Below the pieces are notes generated by a model, which did no database searches, was not told the DNA's origin, and saw only the letters and a program-made list of their open reading frames with translations. A program made the position numbers and the translations under genes. A stretch of DNA of 60,000 bases from Cristatella mucedo. Its lineage: Eukaryota > Bryozoa > Phylactolaemata > Cristatellidae. This document shows positions 13,147 to 24,560 of the stretch, piece by piece (positions within the stretch are counted from its first letter, which is position 1; each line of letters begins with the position of its first letter). The stretch is taken from contig WPIO01000028.1 in NCBI GenBank assembly GCA_009760855.2, forward strand, positions 2,409,001 to 2,469,000, written 5' to 3'.

Positions 13147-14134
13147 TGAGAAACTGAATACTTGACTTGGCGACATTTGATCCCGGATGTCGGAAAACTT
13201 CTTAAAACTAAATGACGATAAAACCGAACTGCTACTCATAGGACACCCTAAGCTGTGGCTGGATTAAAAGGCTTTGCTCTTCTAATACGTGATGCTGTTG
13301 TACGACCATCACCACGTGCTCAAAATTTAGGTTCGTTTTCGACATCTGCCTTAATTTTAAAAGCTTCATTCAGAAGACTGCTTCTACAGCTAGCCATCAC
13401 GTCCGATCCCTATCCAAGATTAGGAGCTGTCTTCTACTGTGGCTGGCAAACAATTCAACTAGCTCCTTAGTTCTGTCTCGGCTTGATTATGGTAATTTCC
13501 TTTTGGCTGGGCTACCAAAAAAAGCAAAAAGGCGACTGCAGCTGACTATGAATGTGGCTGCAAGACTAGTTTGCAAGTCCTAGAGGTTTGACCACGTGTC
13601 TCCTTTGCTAAAAGAGCTACGATGGATGCCGGTTGATCGACAGATACAGAGTAAAGTTCTTATGCTGACCCACAAGGCCCTTTGCGGCTTGGCTCCTCCA
13701 TACCGAGCTGAACTGGAGCACCAGTTCCAGCCTCCTCATGGCCTCAAGTCCTGTATGGACAATATGTTAGCTGTTTCATTCCTCCGCTTAAAGACCGTTG
13801 GCGACATAAGCTTTAGCTCTGCAGGTCCTAGACTGTGGAACTCGCTTCCACAATTCTTACGCAACGACAACTACTCTCCTGCTGATAACCATGGCTCGTC
13901 CTTTCCAGCAGTCCTGAGCTGCTACTTCCATGGTACTTACTAACTCAACTGCTCTCCTGACTCTGCAATGCTTCCCACTTTCTCTTTGTTTTGTGAGACG
14001 AAGTCTGTTGGCTACCGAATGCATACCGAAAGCCGCTTAGGCTGTGAGTGCGCTATACAAAACTATCCTTCGTAACACCCGCATAGTCTTTATGGGTTTG
14101 TGGAGTTACAGACGGAGATACATTACATTACATT
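13147..14134 (+). mobile_element. LINE-B copy 2, RT thumb to 3' end
   Basis: It starts in the region encoding LNDDKTELLLIGHPK, continues through AVVRPSPRAQNLG, SRLDYGNFLLAGLPKKAKRR and HVSPLLKELRWMPVDRQIQS to GPRLWNSLPQFLRNDNYSP, then the LINE-B 3' UTR and an end of TACATTACATTA at 14123-14134. A few frameshifts break the ORF. 5'-truncated. Confidence 0.9.
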
Positions 14135-15082
14135 AGTCAATACAACTTCATCTGACCATAGGATTCCTATGAAAGAGCAGCCAGCTTGTATAACAATAGT
14201 AATAACAAGAAGCGATATGCGTGCTACCGTCTTGGTTTGACGACCAGGTGCAAACACATACAAAATGATTGCATTTTTGTAGTATCCAGAGCAATTTATG
14301 GCTTCCGAAATAATCCCCATTTTGGTAGGGGATTATTTTGTAGCCCCCTCTGTAGACCTACGTTGTATGATTATCAGGACGCAGCAATTATCTCTAGAAA
14401 TCGTCATCGGCATCGACATCGGCAGCCACGACGAGTATTTCCTCTACTTAATTATGCTAGAAGCTACAGTACGACGACACTATAAGTGATGCTAGAAATC
14501 GATGCGCGGTAGAAAGGAAAGCCAATCAAAAGCGTTCTCTGATAAACAGTGAGTTTTTTGTAAACCATGACCGAGGTCTCAACTTCCTCGGTTTACCAAG
14601 CGTACGAGCTGAATTGAAATACCTTATCGTAATCTCAATAAAACGAGTCTAAAACTTGCTGCTGCCTTGCATAACTAAAAGAACAAATATGCCTTTAGTT
14701 TCGTTTGGCCAATATTTAAGAGAATATTTTAAGAGAATATTTAAGAGAATATGTGGCCAATATTTCAGAGAAAACAAAGCGAAGAGAACTTTAGAAACTC
14801 CTCCACAGTCTCCTGATAGCCGGTTCTTTGGGAGACACTGCAACGTGTAGTGACAGTCCATTTAAATCTTGCATCAAAGTTAAAACCTAGAAAGTAAGTT
14901 CCAGTAAGGTTTGGGAGCTCATCACCGGATCGAGTTGCTGAAAGCGAATAGCGGCTAGATAATTTAATAATTTAAATATGTACCTACAAAATGAACTCCC
15001 AAACTTCGCACAGAGCTTCGCAATGTGTTCGACTTCGACGTCTACGTCCCGGACCGAACGCTCGGTGAGGGACCGAAGTAAG
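14135..15082. other. Intergenic sequence with a short AT-rich tandem repeat
   Basis: There is no gene signal. At 14712-14760 the word TTTAAGAGAATA is repeated about three times, bracketed by two copies of GGCCAATATTT (about 14707 and 14754). Confidence 0.5.
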
Positions 15083-15395
15083 ATAAAGGTTTGCTGATTA
15101 AACAGCCTCGCTTATGTCACTGAAAAACGCACCTATTTATGACAGCATTTAGTGGTTCCCTGTGATTTGTTCTTTATGTGCTTATGCGTGCTGACACTGT
15201 TGCATGCTGCCACTAACCTCACTTGCATGCTGACCCTGTGAATGTCACCCCTAACCATGTTATTCATGTTGTTTATCAAGCACAATACCACTTGCCATTC
15301 GATCGTGTTTCCTTTGCAGAGAATGTAAAGCGCCTAGAAAGAGATTGAGTTCTCTGAGGGTGCTTTTATCAAGTGTATAAATAGTATTATTATTA
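15083..15395 (+). mobile_element. LINE-A copy 6, 3' tail, fused to a SINE-I end
   Basis: The first 24 bp (GCTGATTAAACAGCCTC) are the 3' end of a minus-strand SINE-I. From 15107 the sequence is LINE-A 3' end: GCACCTATTTATGACAGCAT, then GCTGCCACTAACC, the GAGATTGAGTTCTCTGAGGG hairpin and (ATT)n at 15385. Confidence 0.87.
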
Positions 15396-15404
15396 TTATT
15401 ATGG

Positions 15405-15560
15405 CTGTAGGAGAGCCTTGAAGGTTATCGCCGTGGCTTGAAGAGGTCAATAAAGCATGGTTCGCTGAAGGACTTAAACCCGCGACCTGTGTCGTTTCAT
15501 TCAGATGCTCAACTAAACACTAGGAACGCTAAGCTATCGGACTCGCGAGAGAGCGCCTTA
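15405..15560 (-). mobile_element. Possible divergent tRNA-derived SINE relic
   Basis: On the minus strand a B-box-like GGTCGCGGGTTTAAGTCC occurs, followed by a body loosely like SINE-I (GGCGATAACCTTCAAGGCTC). Too diverged to assign with assurance. Confidence 0.4.
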
Positions 15561-15929
15561 CCCACCTCCCCTAGGCCTTAGCCTAGGGGTAACAGGTCGC
15601 ACGTTGGTAACGTCTAAACTGGATTACAATAAATCGCTTCGTGTGGCGTTTTATTTCAGAATTCCTGAAGCTTCGGCCGTAGCTGCTCCGTGCCGGCGAT
15701 TCGGCAGGCGATTTGGAGCGGCGAGTTCTAATCAACCAGCCAGCGGCCAAAAAATACACCGGCGCAAGAACTTCCGGTCGATGCGAAATTTCAGTTGAAT
15801 CGAATTCTGGTTAGGGGCCAATCTTCGCCTCGGCAGTAGGAAGTGCATAAGGGGGCTCGCGCGTACTCTCTTCTGTATGGAACAGCGTATCGTTTTCAAG
15901 GTTTCGTTCCTCATGCATAGATCCATTCC

Positions 15930-16350
15930 TTCTCAGGCTCCAGTCTACCTATTTGAACTGCTTTCCAATCGGGATAGGCATAACACCACTCGCTCTTCTG
16001 ACTCAGCCGTTTAGCTGTGCCTCGAGCAAACCTCAAATTCTTTGGAGACCGTGCCTTTAGCTCGCATGCTCCCAAAGCCTGGCACTCACTCCAATGGCAC
16101 GATTCGTGTGACGTCACGACATCCCCTGATTTGAGGACTTTAAACAGAAGCTAAAAATGCACTTGTTCCTCGCAGCATTTACTGGGTCCGTCTGAGTTGT
16201 AATTATCGTGCTCACACGTGCCGACTCTGTTCGTCTTGTCACTAACCATATTGGCACGCGTCCTTTACAGCACATGTAAACTGCTTGGAAAGAGATTTAG
16301 TTCTTTGAAAGCACTATACAAATGCATAATTTTAATTTTAGTACTACCCA
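15930..16350 (+). mobile_element. LINE-A copy 7, decayed 3' end
   Basis: It translates as APVYLFELLSNRDRHNTTRS, then a region matching [15 protein letters not shown] with several changes, then a degraded 3' UTR (GTAAACTGCTTGGAAAGAGA). No ATT tail is left. Confidence 0.7.
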
Positions 16351-16639
16351 CGTGCACTTTAAGTTCGGGCTCACACCATCCTAGCCGGTCTCGAGACGGA
16401 CTACTTACTTGCCGGCATGCACTTGCCTTTCCGAATCCATTGAGCCTGTGGTTCCCGTCAGCCAGCTTTGAAACATCTTGTACATGGAATGAAATTACTA
16501 ATCTAAAGAGAAACAGTATGCCCTAAAGGAACTGCCTTTATTTTTCGGCACGTCACGTACGCTGAAAAGAAAGCGTTTAAATTGGTTAGTAATGCCATGC
16601 ACGATTTCAGCGCGAGAAATCTTGCAAAAAGACAATTTG

Positions 16640-17215
16640 CAGGTTTGGAGTAGATTGTGTAAGGAACAGCTGAGTTTTAGCTGCTTTTTTGAATGTCGTC
16701 GTGTTAGGCAATTTTGTGATGTCATTCGGGACTGAGATCCGGACTTTAGGAGCACACTAACTGAAGGTACCGTCGTCAGAGGATTCGAAGCTGGATTAAG
16801 ACACAGCTGAACGATTCGAATCAGAATAGCGGGTAGCACGATGCCCAGCCTGACTGGGGAGTAGTTCGGACAGGTAGGCTGTCGCAAGACAATGAAGGGA
16901 CCTAAAGTTGGTAACTTAAGTTGATGAGCTGCTTGGCAGAAAGCCAGTGCAGATCAGAAGCAAGTGGTTCACTGTGGATGCTTCGACGGGCCACGATTGT
17001 CAAGCCTAGGGGCAAAGTATTGGATCAGCAGTGAGCCCTGTATTGCTCAGGCAGGAAATATCGCCACTAGCGAGTTACAGAAGTCTAGCTGGGATGTCAC
17101 GAATGCGTGGACAATTATACAGGTTGGCGATGGTATCCTCATCTAAGCAAGACCAAAATTTCGCAATGGTACGTAGCAGAAAGAAGGTCTTCCGCTCATC
17201 GCACTTCAGTACCCA
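16640..17215 (-). mobile_element. LINE-A copy 8, decayed, minus strand
   Basis: Minus-strand remnants of the LINE-A C-terminus: FKKQLKLSCSL, LNPASNPLT region, then YLSELLPSQ-like, and the SRLDFCNSL region near 17090. No tail is visible at its 3' side. Confidence 0.7.
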
Positions 17216-17603
17216 GAAGTTTGGCCACAGTGCTTATTCAGCGTTCAATATTTTTCAGGCTCGTTGAGACTGAGTGTTTGCAGATTGACGTTTTCAGAGC
17301 AGCTCATGGGATCCAGGCTGCAGCCCTGCATAAAAAGATCAGAAAATTATACCAAAGCCAAGCCCGAAAAATGAAATCATTAGAAAAAACGGAGTGCGCA
17401 GAACAAACAAATAAAATTGCGAATTTCAAATGTCAAATCATTTTCTAAACAAGTTTATTTTTCAAGCTTGCGTCACTCGCCTATAGGCGCGTGTATTAGT
17501 CGTTGGACAATCACATGTTGTCAGGTTCTCGACTCTTTATTTCGCTACCGGAGAAGAAAGATGAGGCTCAATCAGGCCGATTGCAGGCAGAGAATAAAAA
17601 AAA

Positions 17604-17757
17604 TGTAATTCATTTTTGGAGCACCTTAAGAGACCGAATCACTGTTTAGGCGTATCACACATGCCGCAGGGCTCGAATTCACGACCTTGGTCTTAAAATA
17701 TATTCACCTTGACACCTTGGTCTGGCGAGCGCCTTTACCATTGGGCCAAACCAGCGC
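17604..17757 (-). mobile_element. SINE-II variant with insert between A and B boxes
   Basis: Same head and tail as other SINE-II copies, but with an extra AT-rich segment of about 20 bp between the boxes (AAAATATATTCACCTTGACA on the plus strand). The copy at 25543-25701 has the same kind of insert. Confidence 0.8.
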
Positions 17758-18476
17758 ACGTCCGCTCAGCCCGTGCGGCGGGAATGCAGTATTCTTTGCC
17801 GCGACAAGATGAATTTGGTTCGGGGCGTGTCTAACCTCTTCTGGAATAGGCACCACAGCTGGGCAAGCGATAATCCCAGTAGCTAGAGGTTGCTAAACGC
17901 TTTTTGCTTAGGCTCCACCCTCTTCTCTGGTGTGCAACTCATTCTCGTAGATGTCTAGCTTTTTTTGGAAATCGGCATGGATAACAGGCTGACTTTGTTA
18001 TCCTTAAATAGGGTAACTGCTCGCTAGTAAAAACATCGGTCCACATTGAAATCGTTAGTGACTTAAAAAGGCGCTAAGCGTAGTAGTATCTAGGTGTACT
18101 GAACACGAATACAACCAGAACTCTTCTATTGGCTTTCGTTTTGAAGATATTTCGTATGGTTCACTTTTCTATGTTTCACCGAATCAATTTATCCATCAGG
18201 ATTGCAATAATATCCCAAATAAGCCTTGACTGATGTAATACTGCACCTCGTTGCATACAACCGGCATGCACAAATTATCCACAGTTGGTTGCATCATTTT
18301 CTGATGCGATGCAATATTACTGCCAGGCGGCTAATGCAGTAAGCTGACGTCATAAAGCCCATTCGGAAAGGTTGAGCATTTAAAGTATTTTGGACTTTGT
18401 GCGAAACAGTTTAAGCTACTATTACATAGCATTGCTGTTAGCTTATCCCTTGAGGTACAATACAAGGCAGTAATGC
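17758..18476. other. Unassigned intergenic sequence
   Basis: No coding, RNA or repeat signature was recognised here. Confidence 0.4.
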
Positions 18477-19217
18477 CTCGAAAGTGCGTTAATACCGCGG
18501 GCGATTTTCGCTATACCTGTGGGGAAGTGACATTTGCCAACTGTAAGAAAAGTACTACTACTCAAATAAAGAAGGCATAAGCTCTTTACATTGGTTGCAA
18601 GGTCTGTGACCAAGACCAGACCTTGCGCCATGCATATATGCTGTGGTACTTTCACAATACAGCTTTCACAGTGGTCGAATGGCATAGGACCACCAATGCC
18701 GTTTGCAGTCCTCGCGGTGTGGAGAAAGCCAAGCAACCACGTAAAAGCAAATGCGTCCACGTGCAAGGTACGCACGACAACCTGAAGCAGCTACTAAATT
18801 CGATTGTGTATAACAAGTACAGCTGGCACCTCTGTGATTATTTGAAAATAATTGCCCTTTAAACGGGACTGCAGCAGGGATATACAAAATACACGTGCTT
18901 CTTTTGTTAATGAGATAGCCGAACGAGGGTATTACACTACTTTCGGAAGGAATGGACTCGCAGACAAAATGTAGCAGCTGGAGAGAAGATATACCCAGCA
19001 CCTAGCTCTGGTCGAGGCTCGTAAAATCCTGCTAAAACCAATTAACATCAAATCAAGTTTGATGACAAACTTTGTGAAAGCCATGGACCGAACTTCGCCA
19101 GCTATCCGATACCTGCATGAAAAAATTTCCTCGACTCAGCGATGCAAAGATTAAAGAGGGATTTTTGACGGTCCTCAGATTATAGAGCTTATAGAGAACG
19201 GCGATGCAAAAGAAGCA
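18477..19217 (+). pseudogene. Unnamed animal protein family, broken copy, N-terminal and middle part
   Basis: Translating across frameshifts gives blocks of a protein I recall as a widespread, unnamed animal repeat-like family (arthropods, Hydra and others). At 18477-18600: KCVNTAGDFRYTCGEVTF, then KKAYALYIGCKVCDQDQT. At 18620-18740, in another frame: ICCGTF, LSQWSNG, MPFAV, VWRKPSNH. At 18780-18960: LKQLLNSIVYNKYSWHLCDY, LKIIALLTGLQQGYTKYTCF, then LHYFRKEWTRRQNVAAGEK. At 19020-19215: INIKSSLMTNFVKAMDR, YLHEKFPRLSDAKIKEG and IFDGPQIIELIENG. Cys-rich pairs suggest zinc binding. A central segment seems deleted near 18780. Function is unknown; family recognition is from memory. A LINE-A interrupts it at 19218. 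Confidence 0.75.
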
Positions 19218-19302
19218 TGAAATGCTTTTCGGCCACTACTCAAGAAAGCAACACTAGACCAAGAGAACTTGAGCAACTTCCGCCCAGTCTCCCATCTGCT
19301 AT

Positions 19303-19398
19303 TAATAGTAAATAATAATATTCTTGATAAAGCGCCTTCGAGAACTAAATCTCTTTCTAGGCGCTTTACATTTGCTGCAAAGGAAACACGATCGAATC
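19303..19398 (-). mobile_element. LINE-A 3'-tail fragment nested in LINE-A, opposite strand
   Basis: 96 bp consisting only of (ATT)n, the tail hairpin and the GCAAATGTAAAGCGCC end of LINE-A in reverse orientation. It splits the RT region encoding SHLLL and SKTLERVVADQL. The tetramer CTAT occurs at both borders (19299-19302 and 19399-19402). Confidence 0.88.
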
Positions 19399-20200
19399 CT
19401 ATCAAAGACACTGGAACGAGTCGTGGCAGACCAGCTGAACTCAGATATTGAAACTTCCAACCTTGCTAGTAAATTCCAATCTGGTTTATGAGCTAATCAC
19501 ACCACAGAGGCGGCATTGCTTCGGATGTATGGTGGCCTACATAGGAATACAGACTTAGGTAGTCTCTCTGCTTGTTTTGTTCGATCTTTTGGAAGCTTTT
19601 GATATTATCGATCACAAGTCCTTCTTGAGCGCCTCTCATCTCGCCTGAGCGTCACTGGCACTGCACTGCAATGGCTCAGGTCCTATCTCAGTGGGAGAGT
19701 CCAGAGTGATGATGTGAATGGATTGACACAGATCATCCGAGGTACCTCTGAAGTATGGGATACGTCAGGGCTCTGTGCTTGGTCCCATTCTTTTCACTGT
19801 TTATGCTATCCCTCTTGCCGATGTGATTTCCAAGCACAATCTCGGCTTTCATTTCTATGCTGATGACACACAGTTATACCTTTGCTTGGATCCCTCCCAG
19901 CCCTCCAGCACGTCGAATTCTCTCAACTCCCTTGCTGCTTGTATTGATGACATGTGCACACGTATGGCAGAAAACAATCTTAAATTGAATGATAGGTAAG
20001 AAAAACAACTTACTACTTATGGGCAAAGCAAGTGTGATGCAAAAGTCGATAAGGTTAAAGCTCACAATCGGCTCTGCAAGCATATTTTCTGTTGAATCTG
20101 CAAGAAATCTAGTTGTCCTGTTCCAAGTGAAATTTCGTTAAACGACCTCATCAGCTGCACAGTCAAGTCTGCATACGTTCAGCTGCATAACATTGCTAAA

Positions 20201-20339
20201 TTGTTTTGTGAGATTAAATCTGTTGGCTACCCCGAAAGCCGCTAAGGCTGCGAGTTCGCTATACAAAACTCTCCTGTATACTACCCACATAGTATTTATG
20301 GCTTTGTGGAGCTACAGACGGAGATACTTTACATTACAC
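20201..20339 (+). mobile_element. LINE-B 3'-tail fragment nested in LINE-A
   Basis: 139 bp of LINE-B 3' end: TTGTTTTGTGAGA, GTTGGCTACC, CGCTATACAAAACTCTCCTG, ending in TTTACATTACAC. It lies within LINE-A copy 9 between the sequences for HNIAK and LVHAF, and about 30 bp of LINE-A is missing at the site. Confidence 0.9.
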
Positions 20340-21065
20340 ATCTCAATTGGTCCATGCATTTTTGACATCCCGTCTTGACTTATGTAACTTACTGCTTGCC
20401 GGCTTACCGGCTTGTGCAATCAGGCGTTTACAGCTATTGAAAAACTCTGCAGCTAGGCTTGTGTGTCGTGAGCGTCGCAGCTGCCACATCACGTCCCTTC
20501 TTGCCTACCTGCACTGGCTTCCGGTCAAGCAATGCATCGACTTCGAGCTTCTGTCACTCACTTTGAGGTCTCTTTATTCTTTGGCTCCAGCCTACCTATC
20601 GTGTCTACTCCCCCACCAGGCTAAGCATAGTAACACTTGCTTTTCGAAATCTAATAGTTTACCTATACCTCGTACGAACCTCAAATCCCTTAGAGACCAC
20701 ACCTTTAGTTCGTATGCTCCCAAAGCCTGGAACTCACTCCCGACCTGCATCACATCTCCTGACTTGTTCATATTTAAAAAATAAATAAAACGCATCTATT
20801 GATGACATAATTTAGTGGGTCTATGTGATTCGTCCTTTGTGTGCGTATGCGTGCTGACACTGTGCATGCTGCCACTAACCGTACTTGCTTGCTGACCCTA
20901 TGCATGTCACCCCTAACCATGTTAATCTTGTTGTTGATTGAGCATGCCACCACTAACCATTCGATCGAGCTTCCTTTCCAGCAAATGTAAAGTACCTAGA
21001 AACTATTGAGTTCACTGAGGATGCTATATCAAGTGGATTGCTATTGTTATTATTATCACTATTAG

Positions 21066-21446
21066 TGCCTGCAAACTTGATCGGGAATGTTAGGGCAGAA
21101 AACTAAAGGAACTAGTAGAAGACACGCTGATGCAGTATCAGTAAATTGGCTGCAATATATCTTTAAAGATCCACTTCCTTCATTCCCATTTGGATTTCTT
21201 CTTTGAAAACTGTGGTATGATTAGTGATGAACGTGGCGATCGTTTTCATAGAGATATCGCAACAATGGAACAAAGAGACAAGGGAAAACGGTCCATCACA
21301 ATGCTGGCTGACTACTGCTGGACACTCCCCAGAGATTATCCCCAACAGCTGTACAAGGCACATGTGAAGAAATCTAATGAGTATTGTGTGACTTCATTTT
21401 TACAAGTATTAACCGTAGGCCTATTACTATTGGCATGCATTTCGTG
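21066..21446 (+). pseudogene. Unnamed animal protein family, broken copy, C-terminal part
   Basis: This continues the pseudogene left at 19217. Block 1, across a frameshift: NVRAENYKELVEDTLMQYQ. Block 2 in one frame at 21160-21400: KIHFLHSHLDFFFENCGMIS, DERGDRFHRDIATMEQRDKG, KRSITMLADYCWTLPRDY. The HSHLDFF, GDRFHxDI, ME and LADYCW words are the family's most conserved part as I remember it. The two halves are collinear, so the LINE-A insertion split an older copy. It may be a decayed host gene, a retrocopy or part of a mobile element; the sequence does not decide. Confidence 0.8.
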
Positions 21447-22385
21447 ATTTACATATTAATTTATTACATATTACAAAGTAGTCAATTTTGAAATTTGACC
21501 GTCATATTCATGTTTAGAAAATAAACATTGATAATATACTACTAATTGTATTTCAGTAACAAGACGTCTTTAAAAATTTGTTGACCAGTGAAATCTTACC
21601 CAGGCTTGACATTAGCATGAAGTATCAGCTCCATTATTGAAAGGCAGGTCATACCTTGCAGCAGCCTTTCTTTACAGAATACGCCGAGTTCCTACGTAGA
21701 TATTTTATTCATAGAAAGTTACACAACTTTCTTGCTACTATTACCATGATGATTATTATCATTAAGCTGTAGGATAGCGCCGTTCCTTCGAGTGGGCGTG
21801 GTCGCTGGCTGGCTGTGCCGGCCTAGCGAGGCTCCTGTCAGCGGCTTCTTGGCTCTAGTAAGCGGCGAACTTAAAAGAATCCAATATTTTTTTAATTTTT
21901 TATCATGTGAGGAAATAAACGCAAGGTTGTTAATAGAATGTGTGCGTCAGAACACGAGTTTAGACATACCCCCTCCGGAAAAGCTCGAGGTGTGACCGTT
22001 CTGCCCGGCGTCGTCGCCCACTTGTTCGCGTCTGTCTTTTTTATAGTACCAACAGCGCAGGTAAAGGCAAGAAAGCATGCGGCTCGGCGGTCTGCAGTTC
22101 ACCGCGTTCTTTTTATCACCAATGCCATATGCGTCGCGTCGCTCGCTCGCTCCCACTGTCATACTGCGGTTCGCTCCATCCATCCTGGCTTCCGGTATGA
22201 GCTGTTATCATGGTGCGGGGGGGGGGCGGGTTGACCCTCCCCAGCCGATGCCGCTTCCAGATTTGATCAGCAGAGTTGTTCACCTTATACTGTCTCCCCG
22301 TGTCTTTCTATGCCAGGCCCAAGCGAAATCTTGTCCAGCATGCTCATCGCTCATCTCCTTCTCTCTCTCCTCTTCCGTCTCCTCT

Positions 22386-22420
<35 letters not shown>

Positions 22421-22824
22421 TCTCTCCCCCTCTCTTTCTCTCCCTTTCTCCCTCCCCCCTCTGTCTCTCTCTGCCGCAAGACCTCGCAACGGCGCAATAA
22501 CGACCAGCTGTCCTTAATATCCCCGCCTTTAATCTCTGCTCTCTTGGCTCTTTGCACGTCCGTGGGTTTCAATCGGAGCTGGCCACTTTACGGGCCCTCG
22601 CGGGAGCTCTGGTGTTAACTAATAAAAACCATCTCCGCCAGCAAATGCCAGCTCTCAGCTCGAGCCGTGCTTTTGACCTTCCGATCGGATTCTCACAGTA
22701 GTTAGGCGTATCCGTGATGGTTTCCATCATAGGGACATGATTGAAGCGCGTCGAGCTATGCGCTCGCGAAGCTGCTGGTCCACATTAAAACCGGAAATCG
22801 GCTGGGATATCGCATTAGGTCTAG
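21447..22824. other. Intergenic sequence, GC-rich in its right part
   Basis: No gene was recognised. From about 21950 the sequence becomes GC-rich, has a G-run at about 22216 and a CT tract at 22360-22480. Confidence 0.4.
22360..22480. repeat. (CT)n microsatellite
   Basis: About 120 bp of imperfect CT repeats with CCCT interruptions. Confidence 0.95.
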
Positions 22825-22935
22825 CCACTAACCATTCGACCATGCTTCATTCGCAGCAAATGTAAAGTGCCTAGAAAGAGATCGAGTTCTCCGAGGATGC
22901 TATAGCAAATGTATTAGTATTATTATTATTGTTGT
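22825..22935 (+). mobile_element. LINE-A copy 10, 3' tail only
   Basis: Begins in CCACTAACCATTCGACCATG, then GCAAATGTAAAGTGCC, the hairpin GAGATCGAGTTCTCCGAGG and (ATT)n. Confidence 0.87.
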
Positions 22936-24205
22936 CCCAAATAGACATTGCTTCACGTCTGTTGACGTGAGACGTATTTAGTGTTTTGTACACTTGAGTC
23001 CCGTTTGAGAAAAGTCCTGTTGCTATTGCAGCTATGCGGCACCACTTTCACGTCCTTTCTCACTCATCGTCTGTAGAGAGCAGCAGCAACTTGACTGAAA
23101 GCGCTGAAAGTGAGCTAGTTTTAAGCCGAATATGGCACCAAGTTTTGACACGTCACTTCGGGGCCGGGGGGGGGGGAGGTAGGCAAGCATCGTGCAGCAG
23201 CACGATAGCCTGCAACCTTGTATAGGGAAACTGTCAGGCCCGAGGCATCCTCGTGTTTAGTGTCGGCTTGATGCTTCGTGCCGATGCTTACCCGCTCGCT
23301 CATGCCAATGGCTCAGAAGAGAGCGCGTCGGATTCTTGCTCCGCTCTGCCGACGCCCTCGTGGCACGAGTGCCAGTCACTGCTTCGACAATGGCTTCTTA
23401 TGCCAGAGGCCTTGCACAGTTACCTTGCAGTTAGTCCTTTGTTCTTTGGGCACGCGCGTGTCTGCCAATGTGGCCGACCTGATGCCGCAAAGCGAGCGAG
23501 CTGTGGTTGACTGCCTCGGCGTCCATTGCCTGGCAGCCAGAGCCTGGTGGCTGCAGCAGCCGCTGCAGTGCGAGTTGTAGTGAGCAGAAGAAGAAAGGGC
23601 GGAGGGAGTGACCTGCTGTGCTGCGCCAGTGACCGCTCTCTTCTGCCGGTTGGAGCACTTTCCTCGGCACCCCCTACTCCCACTCTTATAAAGCAGCTTC
23701 GGCAGTGGCCTCGTTTTGCGTAGCTGCAGCAGTACCAACAGCAGCGGCAGAGGTGGCTCCTTCATCATCTGTTTTCATTGTAGGCCAGCGAATTGCCCTA
23801 TCGCTGGTGTAGCTGTACATGGCACGAAGTCTGTTCGGTACAGCGCGCTGGTTTGCCGTGCTGTAGCTGAAGAGCGCGCGCCGACCTCTGCTTTTTTGTG
23901 CGAGGCTGCGTGGCCCCTCTGCGCTTGCACTGTCTGCAGAGGTCAGTGCTGCCTGGCCTTTCGCCCGGTTAGCGTACTAACGATGCAAGATCAGCAGCAG
24001 CTGCCGCAGCGGTGGCTTGTTGGAGCTTACTTATGCAGTATGCGCAGCATCACGTGGCTCCTGCTTTGGCCACTGCCACTCGTCACTGCTGCTTGCTGGC
24101 TGGGGGCGGGCCCGCCTGTCACTCAGGCAGCAGTGCTGGTGCCGAGCAGCTGCTGCCACTGTCGGAAGCACTGTCAAGGTGTTACACAGTTGCACAGTCG
24201 CCGAA

Positions 24206-24207
<2 letters not shown>

Positions 24208-24276
<69 letters not shown>
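24208..24276. repeat. (GA)n microsatellite
   Basis: About 68 bp of uninterrupted GA repeats. Confidence 0.98.
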
Positions 24277-24277
<1 letters not shown>

Positions 24278-24471
24278 GACCACCTTATGCCAGTGTAGCT
24301 GTGCAAATTTGCGCAGCTAGTCCTTGTGGCCATTCCCGTCCTGTCCCGTTCCTGTGCCAGCCATCTCAGCTGGGTAAGTGGTCATGGCGTCGGAAATGCA
24401 GGAGAGTGGGCTCTCATTCGCAGTAGCAAAAGTTTGTGGCTGTTCAATTAGCATCTCGGATCACCGCGTCG

Positions 24472-24475
24472 TCTC

Positions 24476-24544
<69 letters not shown>

Positions 24545-24560
24545 CTCTCTCTCTCTCTCA
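24472..24560. repeat. (CT)n microsatellite
   Basis: About 88 bp of CT repeats with a few CCCT and GCTC interruptions, on the opposite strand sense to the GA tract 200 bp upstream. Confidence 0.98.

Larger units (their letters stand above)
19218..21065 (+). mobile_element. LINE-A copy 9, longest copy, with two nested inserts
   Basis: It starts at RPLLKKATLDQENLSNFRPV, includes the RT palm (FHFYADDTQLYLCLDPSQPS at about 19845-19910), the [20 protein letters not shown] segment and [13 protein letters not shown], then the 3' UTR and (ATT)n near 21040-21060. It is interrupted by a reversed LINE-A tail (19303-19398) and a LINE-B tail (20201-20339). It sits inside the unnamed-family pseudogene, whose sequence resumes at 21066. 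Confidence 0.9.

Noticed and set aside
23376-24210. GC-rich open frames of 80-164 residues on both strands
   Set aside because: No recognised domain, overlapping in several frames, as expected from GC-rich non-coding sequence.
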